A stretch of 64,000 nt of DNA from Prescottella equi (GTDB lineage: Bacteria; Actinomycetota; Actinomycetes; Mycobacteriales; Mycobacteriaceae): the NCBI RefSeq assembly GCF_002094305.1, contig NZ_LWTX01000002.1, positions 620,001-684,000 of the forward strand. Reading direction: 5' to 3'. Shown piece by piece: positions 44,201 through 57,600 of this stretch (position 1 is the stretch's first letter; each line of letters opens with the position of its first letter). Below the pieces are notes generated by a model. It was not told the origin of the DNA. It worked only from the letters and a program-made list of their open reading frames with translations, and made no database searches. The translations under genes were made by a program, and so were the position numbers.

Positions 44201-45546
44201 CTAACCTCGCTTGTCGCGTACGGGTTGTCTGCAGTCAGCCTAGCAAGGTGACCGCTGATATCTCGGTGAGCGAGAATCGAATCGAGAATCTCTCCTGCGC
44301 GCACCGCGACATTGGACAGCAGGGACGCCGTCAGTCCGTGAGTCTTCTCGGTACCACCCTGCAGGTAGATCCCCCCACGGACGCCCGGACCCGCCTCCAG
44401 TCGGTAGTCGCGGCCCACCCCACGATCGTTACCGATGTGGGGCAGCGAGTCGCCGAAGAGCGAGTCGAGCGGAGTCGGGACAAATCCGGTAGCCAGGACC
44501 AATGCGTCACACATGAGCGTGTCGGTGAGCCCGTCGAGCGCGCTGTACACCGACACTTCGATGCCGTCGTCGCTCTCGCTGACGCCGCTGATCTCCGACG
44601 CCCGCCGCATGAACAGCCGCCGCTCGCCGCGCACCCGCTCCTGGTACTCGGTGGCGTACAGCTCGTTGATCAGTTCGATGTCGACACACGAATAGTTGGT
44701 GCTGCGGTGCAGTTCGAGCAGACGTGCGCGTTCCGCGGCGGGTGCGGCGTGCAGTTCGTCCACTGTGCCCGGATCGAAGATGCGGTTGGCGTACGGGCTG
44801 TCGTCGGCGGGGCTGAATCCGAACCGCGAGAAGACGCTGTGCACCTCGGCCCGCGGGTACTTGGCGTGCAGGTACTGCACCACCTCGGCCGCGCTCTGGC
44901 CGGCGCCGAGCACCGCGAAGCGCTGATGCTCCGGCTCCGGCATCTCGGCGAGGCGGAACAGGAACTGATGGTTGTGGAAGCACCGCGACGACGGAGTCGC
45001 CCACTCGGGCAGGCGTTCCCGCAGTCCGGCACCGACCACGACATTCCGGGCACGTACGGTGCGACCGTCCGCGAGCACGACCTCGAAGCTCTCGACGGCA
45101 CCGCCTTCGTCGACCCCCTCCACCGAGGCGACCGTGGTGCCGTAGTCGACATCGGCGTCGACCTTTGCGGCCGCCCACTGCAGATAGTCCTGGAACTCCA
45201 CCCGGGTGGGGAAGAAGGTCTGGTGGTTGACGAAATCGACGAGGCGGCCGCGCTCGTGCAGGTAGGAGAAGAAGGTGTAGCCACTACGGGGGTTCCGGAA
45301 CGTGACCAGGTCCTTGGGGAAGGCGATCTGCATGGTCGCGCCGTCGAGCACCATGCCCTGATGCCAGCCGAACGCCTGCTGCTTCTCGAAGAAGCGGGCA
45401 CGGACCCGGTCGGCCGGCGCGCAGTCGGCGTTGTGCTCCTCGATCGCGATCGCGAGGTTCGACGGCCCGAACCCGATCCCGATCAGGTCGAGCGTCTCCT
45501 CCGACCCGAGCGAGTTCTCGCTCGCCGTCCGCTGACTTTCAGTCAT
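44197..45546 (-). CDS. L-ornithine N5-monooxygenase (hydroxamate siderophore)
   Basis: 449 residues. FAD motif [24 protein letters not shown] motif [16 protein letters not shown] near residue 215, and the C-terminal [14 protein letters not shown]. This is the PvdA/SidA/CchB class that hydroxylates the side-chain amine of ornithine with FAD, NADPH and O2. Lysine hydroxylases are close relatives, but the hydroxyornithine codes of the NRPS favour ornithine. An IdeR-like box lies 62 bases upstream. Confidence 0.93.
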   Translation of the reverse strand: MTESQRTASENSLGSEETLDLIGIGFGPSNLAIAIEEHNADCAPADRVRARFFEKQQAFGWHQGMVLDGATMQIAFPKDLVTFRNPRSGYTFFSYLHERGRLVDFVNHQTFFPTRVEFQDYLQWAAAKVDADVDYGTTVASVEGVDEGGAVESFEVVLADGRTVRARNVVVGAGLRERLPEWATPSSRCFHNHQFLFRLAEMPEPEHQRFAVLGAGQSAAEVVQYLHAKYPRAEVHSVFSRFGFSPADDSPYANRIFDPGTVDELHAAPAAERARLLELHRSTNYSCVDIELINELYATEYQERVRGERRLFMRRASEISGVSESDDGIEVSVYSALDGLTDTLMCDALVLATGFVPTPLDSLFGDSLPHIGNDRGVGRDYRLEAGPGVRGGIYLQGGTEKTHGLTASLLSNVAVRAGEILDSILAHRDISGHLARLTADNPYATSEVR

Positions 45547-45608
45547 CGCTCATGTCCGTCCTCGTGGCACCGACCCGGAACGGGTCCCGCAGTGTTTCGT
45601 TGCCGAAG

Positions 45609-45627
45609 ATAGCAAAGGCTAACCTTC
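45609..45627. promoter_or_regulatory. IdeR/DmdR-type iron box before the hydroxylase gene
   Basis: ATAGCAAAGGCTAACCTTC matches the 19-bp IdeR consensus TTAGGTTAGSCTAACCTAA at 13 positions by eye; one half is good (AGGCTAACCT). It sits in the 120-bp gap between the NRPS end and the hydroxylase start, giving the hydroxylase and MbtH genes their own iron-repressed promoter. Confidence 0.6.
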
Positions 45628-45666
45628 TTCGGGACTCTACCAACCGACGCGGCCACGTGCGCCTCG

Positions 45667-48600
45667 TCACAGCGCGGACCGCACCAACGCCACCACTTCC
45701 CGCGCCCAGCCCGCGACGACGTCCTGGTCGAGGACCCCCGTCGAGAACTCGAAGTACGCGTGTACCGGGCCGTCGCCGACCGGCTCGTAGAAGCTCAGCG
45801 TCAGTTCCGCCGTCGACATGCCGACCGGAACCGGCAGGAAGCCGCCGAGCACGCCCTCGAGCGCGTCGAACCGGGCCTGCTCATGATGCACCAGCAGCAC
45901 CTGCGGCAGCCGGCCCGCACGCAGCCCGATCTCCGCGGCGACATCGGCGAAGCCCACGTCCTGATGTTCGAGCGCCTCGAGGTTCGACTCCCGGATCCGC
46001 GCCAGCAACTCGTCGAAGCCCGGATCGCCACTGGTGTCGGTGCGCATCACGACGACGTTGAAGAAGCACCCGATCATCGGCGCGAGCACGTCCTCCGACC
46101 GACCTGCGACGAGCGAGCCGATCGGAATGTCCTTGCCCGCACCGCTTCTCGTCAGCACGGACGCGAGCGCCGCCTGCAGCACCATGAACATGCTGGTGCC
46201 GGTGCGGGCGGCGATCCGGTCGATGCCCGAGTGCAGGTCCGCGTCGATCTCGATGGGGACCAGTTCACGGCGCGCCTCGCGCACGCCGGCCGACGCCGGA
46301 AGGTGCAGACGGGGCGGCATGTCCGCCAGTCGGTTCCGCCAGTAGTCGAGCTGACGGGCGTGCAGGCTCTCCGGATCGGCGGGGTCACCGAGCCGGGCGA
46401 TCTGCCAGCGCACGTAGTCGGGGTACTCCACCGCGAGCGGCGTCCACTCCGGTTCCGCCCCGCCCGCGCGAGCCACGTACGCGGTGAGCAGGTCACCGAG
46501 CAGCGGCACCACCGACCATTCGTCGACGGCCACGTAGTGCATCGTCAGCAACAGCACCTGGGTGCCCGAGTCGTCGGACACCAGGTGCACCCGCAGCGGA
46601 GCCTCCTCGGTGAGATCGATCCGCAGCTGCGCGATCTCGAACACCCGGCGATGCAGATCGTCGTCACCGACGTCGATGACATCGACACCCGGACGTGGCC
46701 CGTCCGATGTGTACACCTCGGTACCGTCCGGCGCGAACACCGTCCGCAGCGGTACATGCCGGTCCACGACGTCGTCGAGGGCGAGTGCGAGATGTCCGGC
46801 GTCGATCGGCTCCTGCAACTGCAGCGCCAGCGCGTGATCGGACTGCGCCCGGGACCGCGACGAGCGGTGCCGCTGCCAGTGCAGCCGCTGCGACGGCGCG
46901 AGCGGCACCGGTCCGGTCTCGCCGGTGACCGCGATTCCCGGTTGCGCCGACCGCTCCCCGCTGCGGACGAGCTCGGCCAGCTCGGCCACCGTCGGCGCGT
47001 CGAACACGTCGCGGATCGTGATGTCGACCTCGAACATGCTCCGGACTCTGCCGACGAGCTTCATCGCCGCCATCGAGTGACCGCCGAGGTCGAAGAACCC
47101 GTCGTGGATGCCGATGGACGGCAGGTGCAGAACCTCCGAGACCACCTCGCACAGTTCGGTTTCCACCTCGTCGCGGGGCACTCCGTCACCGCCGAGTGTC
47201 GACCAGTCCGGTGCCGGCAGCGCCTTGCGGTCGAGCTTGCCGTTGGGAGTGAGCGGCAGCGCACCGGGAAGCGCGACGACCAGCGTCGGCACCATGTAGT
47301 CCGGCAGCGTCCGTGCCGCGTGCGCGCGGACCTCGGACGGATCCACGACCGCGGCTGTGACCCCGTCGTCCTCGAACTCGGGCGAGACGTAGCCGACGAG
47401 TCGGGTGATCTCGCCGTCGCGGTCGGCCACCACCGCGGCCTGGCTCACCGCGGGATGGCTCGCGAGCGCGGCGATGATCTCGCCGAGTTCGATGCGGAAA
47501 CCGCGGATCTTGACCTGGTCGTCGACGCGGCCGAGGAAATCGAGGTTCCCGTCGGTGCGCCACCGCGCCCGATCGCCGGTGCGGTACATCCGACCGGGCC
47601 CGAACGGATTCGCGACGAACCGGCCCGCGGTGAGGTCGGGTCGGCCCAGATAGCCGCGGGCCAGGCCCCGCCCGGCGATGTACAGCTCACCCGCGATGCC
47701 GGGCGGCACCGGGCGCAGCCGGTCGTCGAGCACGAAGGCCTGCTCGTTGGGGTCGGGGATGCCGATCGGCACCGCTTGCGTCCAACCGGGCTGCGCCTGC
47801 CACAGGGTGTTGTTGACGGTGGCCTCGGTGAGCCCGTACGCCGCCAGCAGGTTGAGCCGCTCGGCCCAGCGGCCGATGAGGTCCGGCGGCACCGTCTCGG
47901 TACCGACCAGGACGGTGCAGCCCTCCGGCACGGTGCATCCCGGGGGCAGCGCAGCCATCAGCGACGGCGGCAGGATCGCGTGCGTCACCTTCCGCTCGTG
48001 CATGAAGTCGGTGAGTTCCGGACCGGCCACGCGGGCCTGCTCCGGGATGATCACCAGCGTCGAACCTGTGCACAGCGCCATCGACAGCTCGAAAACGGCG
48101 ACGTCGAAGCCGACGGACGCGAACTGCATGACGACCGACCCGGTGGTCAGCTTCATCCGGTCCTCGGCCGTAGCAACCAGGCTCATGATGCCCTCGTGCG
48201 GCAGTACCGCGCCCTTGGGCCAGCCGGTCGAACCGGATGTGTAGATCACGTACGCCGCGTGATCGAGACCCGCAGGCGGGGAGGGCAACTCGTCCGCAGC
48301 ACGACCGTACAGAGCGGCGATCACTCGCGGGTCGTCGAGCAGAAGGCGATCGAGGCCGTCCGCCACCACACGCTTCGATTCGGCTTCCGTCGACAGCAGG
48401 ATCCGGGCACCCGAGTCCTCGAGCATGTACGAGATGCGGTCGGCGGGGTGCGTCAGGTCCAGCGGCAGGTACGCCGCCCCGAGACGCAGCACGCCGAGCA
48501 CCGACGCCACCATGTCGATCGAGCGCGGAACGGCCAGCCCCACCACGCTTTCCGCGCCGACACCCCGGGTCGCGAGCACGGCCGCGATACTCCTCGAACG

Positions 48601-51600
48601 CTTGTCGAGTTCGGCGAACGTGGCCTCACCGCCGGAGTCCGCGACGGCGATGGCATCCGGAGTCTCCTGCACCCACCGGTCGAACGCCTCCGGCAGCGTC
48701 AACTCCTCGACCGGCCGTGCCGTGTCGTTGAATTCCCGAAGGACCGCCTCACGCTCGCCGTCCAGGAAGACGTCGACGTCCGAGACGCGGGTCGCGGGGT
48801 CGGCCGCGACGGCGCCGAGCACCGCCACCTGGCGGCGGGCCATGCGGTCGACGGTGTCCCGGTCGAACAGGTCAGCGCTGTATTCGAGCCGCAACTGCAC
48901 GCGGTCCTCGTCCAGGAACTCGGTCCAGTTGAACACCAGGTCGAACTTGGCGGTGCGCTCCTCGATCGCCACCGGCGCCAACGTCAGGTCGGGCGACGGC
49001 ACCGGATCGGCGGTGCGGCTGTGGTAGCCCACCATCACCTGGAACAGCGGGTTCCGGGCCAGGGAGCGTGCTGGGTTCAACCGTTCGACGACGGACTCGA
49101 ACGGCACGTCGGCGTGCGAGAAGGCCGCCAGGTCCAGGGCCTTCACCCGCGCCAGCAGCTCCGCGAACGTCGGATCGCCCGAGACGTCGGTGCGCAGGAC
49201 GACGGTGTTGACGAAGAAGCCGATCAGGTCGTCGAGACCCTGTTCGGTGCGCCCGGCCACCGGCGCGCCGAGCGGCAGGTCGTCGCCGGCGCCGAGCCGC
49301 TGCAGCAGCGCCGCCGACGCGGCGTGCAGAACCATGAACATGCTGGCGCCGTGCGCGCGGGCGAGCGTCCGCAGCGCACGGGTCGTCGCGACGTCGAGGT
49401 CGAGTTCGATTGCGCCACCGGCGAAGCTGGGGCGCGCCGGCCTGGTGCGGTCGACCGGGAGCGCCAGTTCCTCCGGGGCGCCCTCGAGGACGCCGTGCCA
49501 GTAGTCCAGCTGGCGGGTGATCAGGGAGTCGGCGTCGGACGGCTCGCCGAGCAGCGCTCGCTGCCACAGCGTGAAGTCCGCGTACTGCACCGGCAGCGGC
49601 GCCCACTCGGGTGCCGCGCCCTGGACGCGGGCTGCGTACGCCACCATGAGGTCGCGCAGCAGCGGCCGGTCCGACCACTCGTCGGTCGCGATGTGGTGCA
49701 GCACCAGCGCCAGCACCTGCTCGCCCTCCCCGACCCGGATCACCGTGGCCCGCACGGGGATCTCGGTGGCGAGGTCGAACGGGCGTCCCACCGCTGCGGC
49801 CACGAGCGCGGGCACCTCGTCGGCTGCGGCGTCGACGACGGTGACGTCGGGCCGTGCCGAGCCCAGGATCAGCTGGACCGGTTCGCCGTCGTGTTCGCCG
49901 AACACCGTGCGCAGCACCTCGTGGCGGGCGATGACGTCGGCGAGGGCCGCGGTGAACGCCTCCGGGTCGAGGTCGCCGCGCAGCCGCAGGACGATCGGGA
50001 AGTTGTAGGCACTCGAGGAACCGGCGGTGTCCCTCTCGATCTGCTGGATCACCCACAGCCGCTGCTGCGCCGGCGACAGGGGCAGCCGTTCGGGCCGCTC
50101 CCCCGCCACCAGCACCGGCCGGGTCGACCGGTCGCGCCCGGAGACCCTCTCGGCGAGCTCCGCGACGGTGGGCGCCTCGAACAGGTCTCGCATCGTCAGT
50201 TCGGCGGCGAGCACTGCCCGAGCCCGGCTGATGAGTCGGGTCGCGAGCAACGAGTGCCCGCCCAGGTCGAAGAAGTTGTCGTCGATCCCCAGATCGACCT
50301 CCAGCTCCAGCACCTCGGCGAAGAGTCGACACAGCGTCCCCTCGAGGGCGTTGCGCGGTTCCCGGGACTCCCCGCTGCCCTGCCCGAGCACCGACTCGGC
50401 GGACGGCAGCGCCCGCACGTCGAGCTTGCCGTTGACGGTCATCGGCAGCTCGTCGACCGCGATGACCGCGGCAGGCACCATGTAGTCGGGCAGCACTGCC
50501 CGTGCGTACTTTGCGAGGTCCTGGCTACCAACTGCGCTCACGGGCGCGCCGGCGCCCACCACGTACGCGACCAGGCGCTTGATCCCGCCCGGTCCGGCGT
50601 CCGCGATCACCGCGGCCTGACGCACCGACTCGTGCGCGGCCAGAACCGATTCCACCTCGCCCAGTTCGACGCGGTGGCCGCGGATCTTCACCTGGTCGTC
50701 GGTGCGGCCGAGGAAGTCGATGTTGCCGTCCGGTGCCCGCCGGACGAGGTCACCCGTCCGGTACATCCGCGCGCCGCCGCCCACGATCGGGTCCGCGACG
50801 AAGCGCTCGGCGGTGAGACCGAACCGGTCGAGGTAGCCGCGCGCGAGCCCCACACCGGAGATGTACAGCTCACCGGGAACTCCGTCGGCGACCGGACGCA
50901 GCCAACCGTCGAGGATGTGCGCGACGGTGTTCCAGATCGGCTGCCCCACAGTGGGCGTGACGCTGTCCGCCGTGCCGCCGCCGAGCGTGTTGATCGTGTA
51001 CTCGGTGGGCCCGTACAGGTTGTAGCCGCAGGTCCCGTCGGTGTCGCGCAACGCGTCCCACACCTGGTCGGAGACGGCCTCGCCGCCGAGCAGGACCAGC
51101 GGGGGCCGGTGCCGGCCGGGTCCGCCGTCGAGCAGTCCTTCGTCCAGCAGGTGCCGCGCATACGTCGGCGTCACGTTCACGACGTCGATCTCGTGGGCGT
51201 CGCCGTACGCCACCAGGGCCTGCGCGTCGCGGCGCAGTTCCTCGTCGCAGATGTGCACCTCGTGGCCCTCCACGAGCCACAGCAGTTCCTCCCACGACAT
51301 GTCGAACGCGAACGAGACGGTGTGCGCGATGCGCAGCGTGCGCCCGCCCGCGGCCCGCACCACCGGCTCGAAGATCGCTTCGCGGTGGTTGAACTGCATG
51401 TTCGTCAGGCCGCGGTACGGCGTCACGACGCCCTTGGGGCGCCCGGTGGAACCGGACGTGTAGATCACGTACGCGGGGTGGTCGAGGCGTCCGGGCGTGC
51501 CGGGCGCGAATCGTCCGAGCTCGGCCGCGGTGAGCGCGGAGCCGTCACCGTCGAGCGGGACCGCCGGATCGTCGAGGACGATCGTGTCGACGGTTGCCGC

Positions 51601-54600
51601 CGAAAGTGTTTCGGCGACGGCAGCCGTCGTCAGCATCGTGACCGGGCGGGCATCGTCGAGCATCCCCACCAGACGCTCGACGGGGTGGTCGAGTTCGAGC
51701 GGTAGGTACGCGGCCCCGGTGCGCAGCACCGCGAACAGCGCTACGACGGTCTCCACCGACCGCGGCAGCGCGAGCGCGACGATCTGCTCGGGTCCTGCGC
51801 CGTGCGCGAGCAGGATTCGGGCCAGACGGTTGATCCTGGCGTCGAGGTCCGCATAGCTGACGGTGTCGTCGCCGAACACCAGCGCGGTGGCCTCCGGGAT
51901 CCGCTGCGCGGTGTCCGCGAACAGGTCCGCGATCGTCCGCTCGGGAAGCGGATGCGCGGTCTCGGCCAGTCGGGAGGACTGCAGCGCGCGGTCGGCGTCG
52001 GTGAGGGTGCTCGTGCGGCCGACGAGCACGTCGACGTCGTCGGCGAACCGCTCGAGCAGTCCGACGAAGGACGCGAGCATCCGCTCGGCGTCCGCCGCCG
52101 TGACCTTGTCCGGGTGGAACTCGAACTTCACCTTCGTCTCGGCGCCGGGCGTGACGACGACCGTGAGCGGGTAGTGGGTGTGGTCGATGCTGTCGCCGCC
52201 GCTGATGTCGTGCGCGGAGTGCAGCGCCGAGACCTGGTTCTCGTCGACGAAGTTCTGCAGCACGTACAGGACGTCGAACAGTTCGCGGTGCTCGCTCGTC
52301 CGCTGGATCGCGGCGAGGCCGAGGTAGTCGTACGGCATCAGTTCGAGCCGCTCGGACTGCGTCCGGCGCAGCAGGTCCGCGACGGACTCGTTGGGCCGCA
52401 ACGACATCCGTACGGGCACGGTGTTGAGGAACATGCCGACCACCGACTCGATGCCCGGCACCTCCGGCGGCCGTCCGGCGACGGTGGTGCCGAACACGAC
52501 GTCGCTGCGTCCGGTCGCGCCGGCCAGGACCAGCCCGAGCGCGCCGTTGAGGATCGCGTGGAACGTGACGCCCGTGCGGGCGGCCTGCGCGCGCAGCCGC
52601 TCACCGAGGTCCCGGGAGAGCACCGCGTCGCGGCGGTCCGGCCACCCGGCGGGTGCACCGGTGCGCCGGGCCAGCAGCGTCGGCTCGGCGAGACCGGAGA
52701 GCGTCCGCTGCCACGCGGTGCGGGCCGCGGCACCGTCGCGGTCGGCCAGCCAGGACAGGTAGTCGTCGAATCCGCCGTCCGGCGAGACGAATCCGGTGTC
52801 GTCACCGCCGGTCTCGTACAGCGCGAGCAACTGGCTCACGACCAGGCCGTTCGACCAGCCGTCCCACAGCAGGAACTGACGGTTGATCACCAACCGGTCG
52901 CGGCTGTCGCCGAGGCGCAGCACCGTCGCCCGCCACAGCGGCGGGGCGGTGAGGTCGAACGGAGTTAGCCGATCGTCGAGCATCACCTGCGCGGCCCGCT
53001 CCTCGCGGGCGACCTCGTCGAGGTCGGTCAGATCGACCTCGGTGATCGGGACGTCGAGCCCGGCGCTGACGAACTGCACCGGCGCGGTCAGTCCGGCGCT
53101 GACGAATCCGGCCCGCAGCGTCGGGTTGCGACGCTGCAGTGTGCGCATCGCCGCGGCCAGTCGGTCGAGGTCCAGGTGCCGGTCGAAGTCGAGCGAGAAC
53201 TGGGCGGTGTAGATGTCGGCACCGTCGGAGATGCCGGCCTGGAAGTACAGGCCCTCCTGCAGCGGCGACAGCGGCCAGACGGTCTCGATCTCGCCCGGCG
53301 CGGCCGCGACCACGACGTCGAGTTCCGCCTGAGTCAGAGGTGCCAGCGGGACGTCGGACGGGGTGAGCGCGACGCGTCCGTCGTGCCGTGCGGCGGACGC
53401 CACCAGTTCGCGCAGTGCGGCGACCCATCCGTCGCTGATCGCGTGCGCATCGTCTGCGGACAGGTCCGGTTCGGACCAGCCGAACACCGTGCGCAGTACC
53501 GGTCCGTCCGGGGTGTCCTCGCACAGCGCGTTGACGAGCAGCCGGTAGGGGCCACCCATATCGGTGTCGGGATCGGTTGCCAGCGAATCGGTTTCCGTTA
53601 CGCCTGTCCACGGTCCGGACTGGCCCGCCGGCATCCGGCCGAGGTAGTTGAACAGCACCTGCGCGGGCGATCCCGCTGCGAGCAGTCCCGCGGTGCGGGC
53701 GTTGGCGTAGCGCAGCATGCCGTAGCCGATGCCGCCGTCCGGAGCCGCGCGCAGCGCCTCCTTGACGGACTTGAGCGCGTCGACGCCGTCGGTACCGCCG
53801 GGCAGTCGGACCGGCGTGATGTTGGTGAACCAGCCGACGGTACGGGACAGGTCGACACCCGCCGCGAGTTCCTCGCGGCCGTGCCGCTCGAGATCGATCA
53901 GCAGGTCCGATGCTCGGCCCTGCGTCGTGAACCAGCGGGTGACGGCGATCCGGAGTGCGGTCACCAGGACGTCCGTGACGTCGGCGTGTGCGAGGGCCGG
54001 CACGGCGGTGAGCACCGCCTCGGTCTCGGCGACGGACAGTCGCACGGTCCGGCTCGCACCCGTCCCGATCGTCGCATCACCATGCGCGTTCGGCACCAGT
54101 TCACCGCCGGGAGCGATGGTTTCGACCCAGTGGTCGAGTTCCCGCAGCCGGGCGGGCCGCTGCGCCTCCGCCGTGACCAGGTCGGCGTACTCGCGCAGCG
54201 ACGTACCGACGGGATCCAGCGCGGCGGTTTCGCCGGCCTGCGCCGCGACCCACGCCATCGGCAGGTCCTCGAGCAGCACCCGCCACGACACCCCGTCGAC
54301 GACGAGGTGGTGGGCGACCAGCAGCAGCCGCCCGAGGACGTTCTCGCCCGCGTCGAACCAGACGGCCTCGACCATGGCGCCGGACTCGGGGGTCAGGCGG
54401 TCCGCAGCGGCGGACGACTCGGTCTCGATGACCGCACGCAGCCGGGCGTCGTCGAGTCCGGCGACGTCGACGCGGCGCAGCGACGGCGCGACGGACCCGC
54501 GCTCGGCGATGTGCAGCGACCACACGCCCGGCAGGTGCCGGGTCAGCCGCTGGCGCAGTCCGTCGTGATGGTCGAGGACGGTCTGCAGTGCGGCCGTGAG

Positions 54601-57600
54601 GGTCTCGGTGGTCATCTCGGCCGGGGTGTGGAGCAGCACGGCCTGGTTGAAGCGATCGGTCCCGCCGCTCCACTCCGACAGGCGGTGCACCACCGGCATC
54701 GGCAGCAGGTCGCCGGTCGCGGCGACCACCGGTGCCGCGACCGAGGTGGTCGCGGGCGCGTCGACGTCACCGATCAGCCGCGCGAGCGCACGAGGCGTCC
54801 GCTGCTCGAAGATCTGCCGGGGCGTGATCGAGATGCCCTCGCGGCGAGCCAGGTTGACGAGCCGGATCGCGAGGATGCTGTCGCCCCCGAGCGCGAAGAA
54901 GTCGTCGTCCTCGCCCACCTGCTCGCGGCCGAGCACCTCGGCTACCAGCGAGGCGACCGCCGGGGCGCGCCCCGCCGCGGGGGTGGTCTCGGTCGGCGCC
55001 GTGCCGGCGGGGACGGCCGGCGCCGGCAGCGCACGGCGATCGAGTTTGCCGCTGGGGCTCAGCGGTAGCGCCTCGACGACCACCAGGACGGTCGGAACCA
55101 TGAACTCCGGCAGGGTCTTCCCCGCGAAGCTGCGCACGGCGTCCACGTCCACGCCGGGGGCTGCGACGAGGTACCCGACGAGTTGCTGGTGGCCGGGCAC
55201 GTCCTCCCGCACGACAGCGGCCGCCCGGGCCACGTCGGGGTGCTCGGCGAGCCGGGACTCGATCTCGCCCAACTCGATCCGGAATCCACGCAGCTTCACC
55301 TGGTCGTCGGCACGGCCCAGGTATTCGACGGCGCCGTCGGTGTTCCGTCGCACGACGTCGCCGGTGCGATACATGCGAGCGCCGGACGTCCCGAACGGGT
55401 CGGCGACGAAGCGGTCCGCGCTCGTCCCCGGACGGCCGAGGTAGCCGCGGGCCAACTGCGGGCCCGCGAGATAGAGCTCGCCCGCGGATCCATCGGTGAC
55501 CGGCTGCAGGTACGGATCGAGCACGTAGAGCGCGGTGTTGGCGACGGCCAGCCCGATCGGCACCGTCGCCGCGTCCGCGGGCAGCGCCTGCACCGCGGCG
55601 GCGTAGCTGACCTCGACCGCGGCCTCGGTGGGCCCGTAGAGGTTGTCGAGCACCGCACCGGGCAGCACATCGGCGAAGCGTCGGGCGACCGGCAACGGCA
55701 GCGCCTCGCCGCTGGCCGCGACCACCCGCAGGCCCGTGCAGGCGCTCGCCGTCGGCTCGTCGAGGAACAGTTCGAGCATCGACGGCACGAAGTGGGCGCG
55801 CGTGATCCCTTCGCCGACGATCAACTCCGCCAGATACTGCGGATCGCGGTGTCCGTCCGGCCGCGCCAGCACCAGCGTGGCACCCGCGAGCAGCGGACCG
55901 AAGAACTCCGGTACCGAGACGTCGAAGCTCGACGGCGTCTTCTGCAGCACCCGGTCGGTGGGCAGGATCGGCCGGAACTCCTGCATCCACAGCAGGCGGT
56001 TCACGACGCCGGAGTGCGGGACGACGACGCCCTTCGGACGCCCCGTCGACCCGGACGTGTAGATGACGTACAGCGGATGCTGCGGGTGCAGGCCGACGGA
56101 CACGGGATCGGCCGGGCATCCGTCCAGGTCCAGGTCGTCGACGAGGATGCGTTCGATTCCGTTGTCCGGCAAGACGGCTGCGACATCGGCGGACGTCAGC
56201 ACGCACACCGGGTCCGAATCCTCGAGCATGTAGGACAGGCGCTCGGCCGGGTAGCCGGTGTCGAGCGGGACGTAGGCACCACCCGCCTTGCCGATCGCGA
56301 GCAGCGCGACCATCAGTTCGATCGAACGCGGCAGCGCGACGGCCACCTTCGTCTCGGGTCGGACGCCGCGGTCGACGAGGACGTGCGCCAGCCGGTTCGC
56401 GAGGTCGTGCAGCTGCGCGTAGGACAGACTGCGCCCCTCGAAAACCACCGCGGTCGCGTCCGGCGTGCGGGCGGCCTGGTCTTCGAGCAGCGCGGTCACG
56501 GTGGTCGCCGGGAAGTCGACCGTGTCGACGACGTCGACGCGCTCGGGGATGTGGGCGAGTTCGATCGCCGCAACCGGCCCGTCCACCGTCGCCGGAAGAC
56601 CGGCGAGGATCGTGAGCATGCCGTCGGCCATCTGCGCGACGGTCGCGTCGGACACTCTCGCCGCGTCGTACTTCACCTCGAGGCGCAGTTCGTCGCCCGG
56701 GACCGCGATCAGCGTCAGCGGGTACGGCGGGTGCTCGTCGAACCGAATACCGGTGAGCGACAAGGTGCCCGACGGATCGGTGATCGCGGTGTCGCCGATC
56801 GGGTAGTTCTCCACCACGACGAGGGTCTGGAACAGCTCCTGCAGCCCGGTGACCCGGCGCAACTCGCCGAGCCCCACGTACTGGTGTTCGAGGAGCGCCG
56901 ACTGCTCCGACTGCCAGCGCACGAGCACGTCCACGGTCGCCTCGTCCGGATCGAGTCGCAGACGCACCGGCACGGTGTTGATGAACAGGCCCACCATCGA
57001 TTCGATGCCGGGCAGGTCGCCACCGCGACCCGACACCGTGGAGCCGAACAGTACGTCGCGCCGGCCGGTGAGCCGCGCGAGCAGCAGGCCCCAAGCACCG
57101 TGCACCAGGGTGCTGGCGGTGAGACCGCGCTCGCGGCCGAGCCGGTTCAGTTCGCTCGTCTCCGTCGCCGGGAGCGCGACGACCTTGCTGCGCACGCCGC
57201 GCTCTCCCGCGGCGGGGACGCCGGGCAGGGCGGGCGGCTCGCCCGACCCCGCGAGCGCCCGCTGCCACACGTCGATGGATGCCCCACGGTCGCGGGACGC
57301 CAACCAGCTCAGGTAGTTCCGATACGCGGCCGGTGCGGGCAGCGCGAGCGGTTCCCCAGCCGGGCTGTACAGCGCCAGCAGCTCGCGCAGCATCACCGGA
57401 ACGGACCAGCCGTCGGCGACGACGTGGTGGATGGACTGCAGCAGCAGGAACTTCGCCGGCGCCACGCGGACGAGGGTGTAGCGCACCAGCGGCGGGCGTT
57501 CGAAATCGAAGCCGCGCAGCCGGTCCTCGGCCAGCATCCGGTCCACCGTGGACGTCGGGTCCGGATCGGTCGAGAGGTCCAGCACCGTCATCGGGACGTC

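Noticed and set aside
45760-51705. Very long open frame of 1981 codons on the plus strand
   Set aside because: It is the antisense shadow of the GC-rich NRPS gene; its translation is Arg/His/Gln-rich with no domain.
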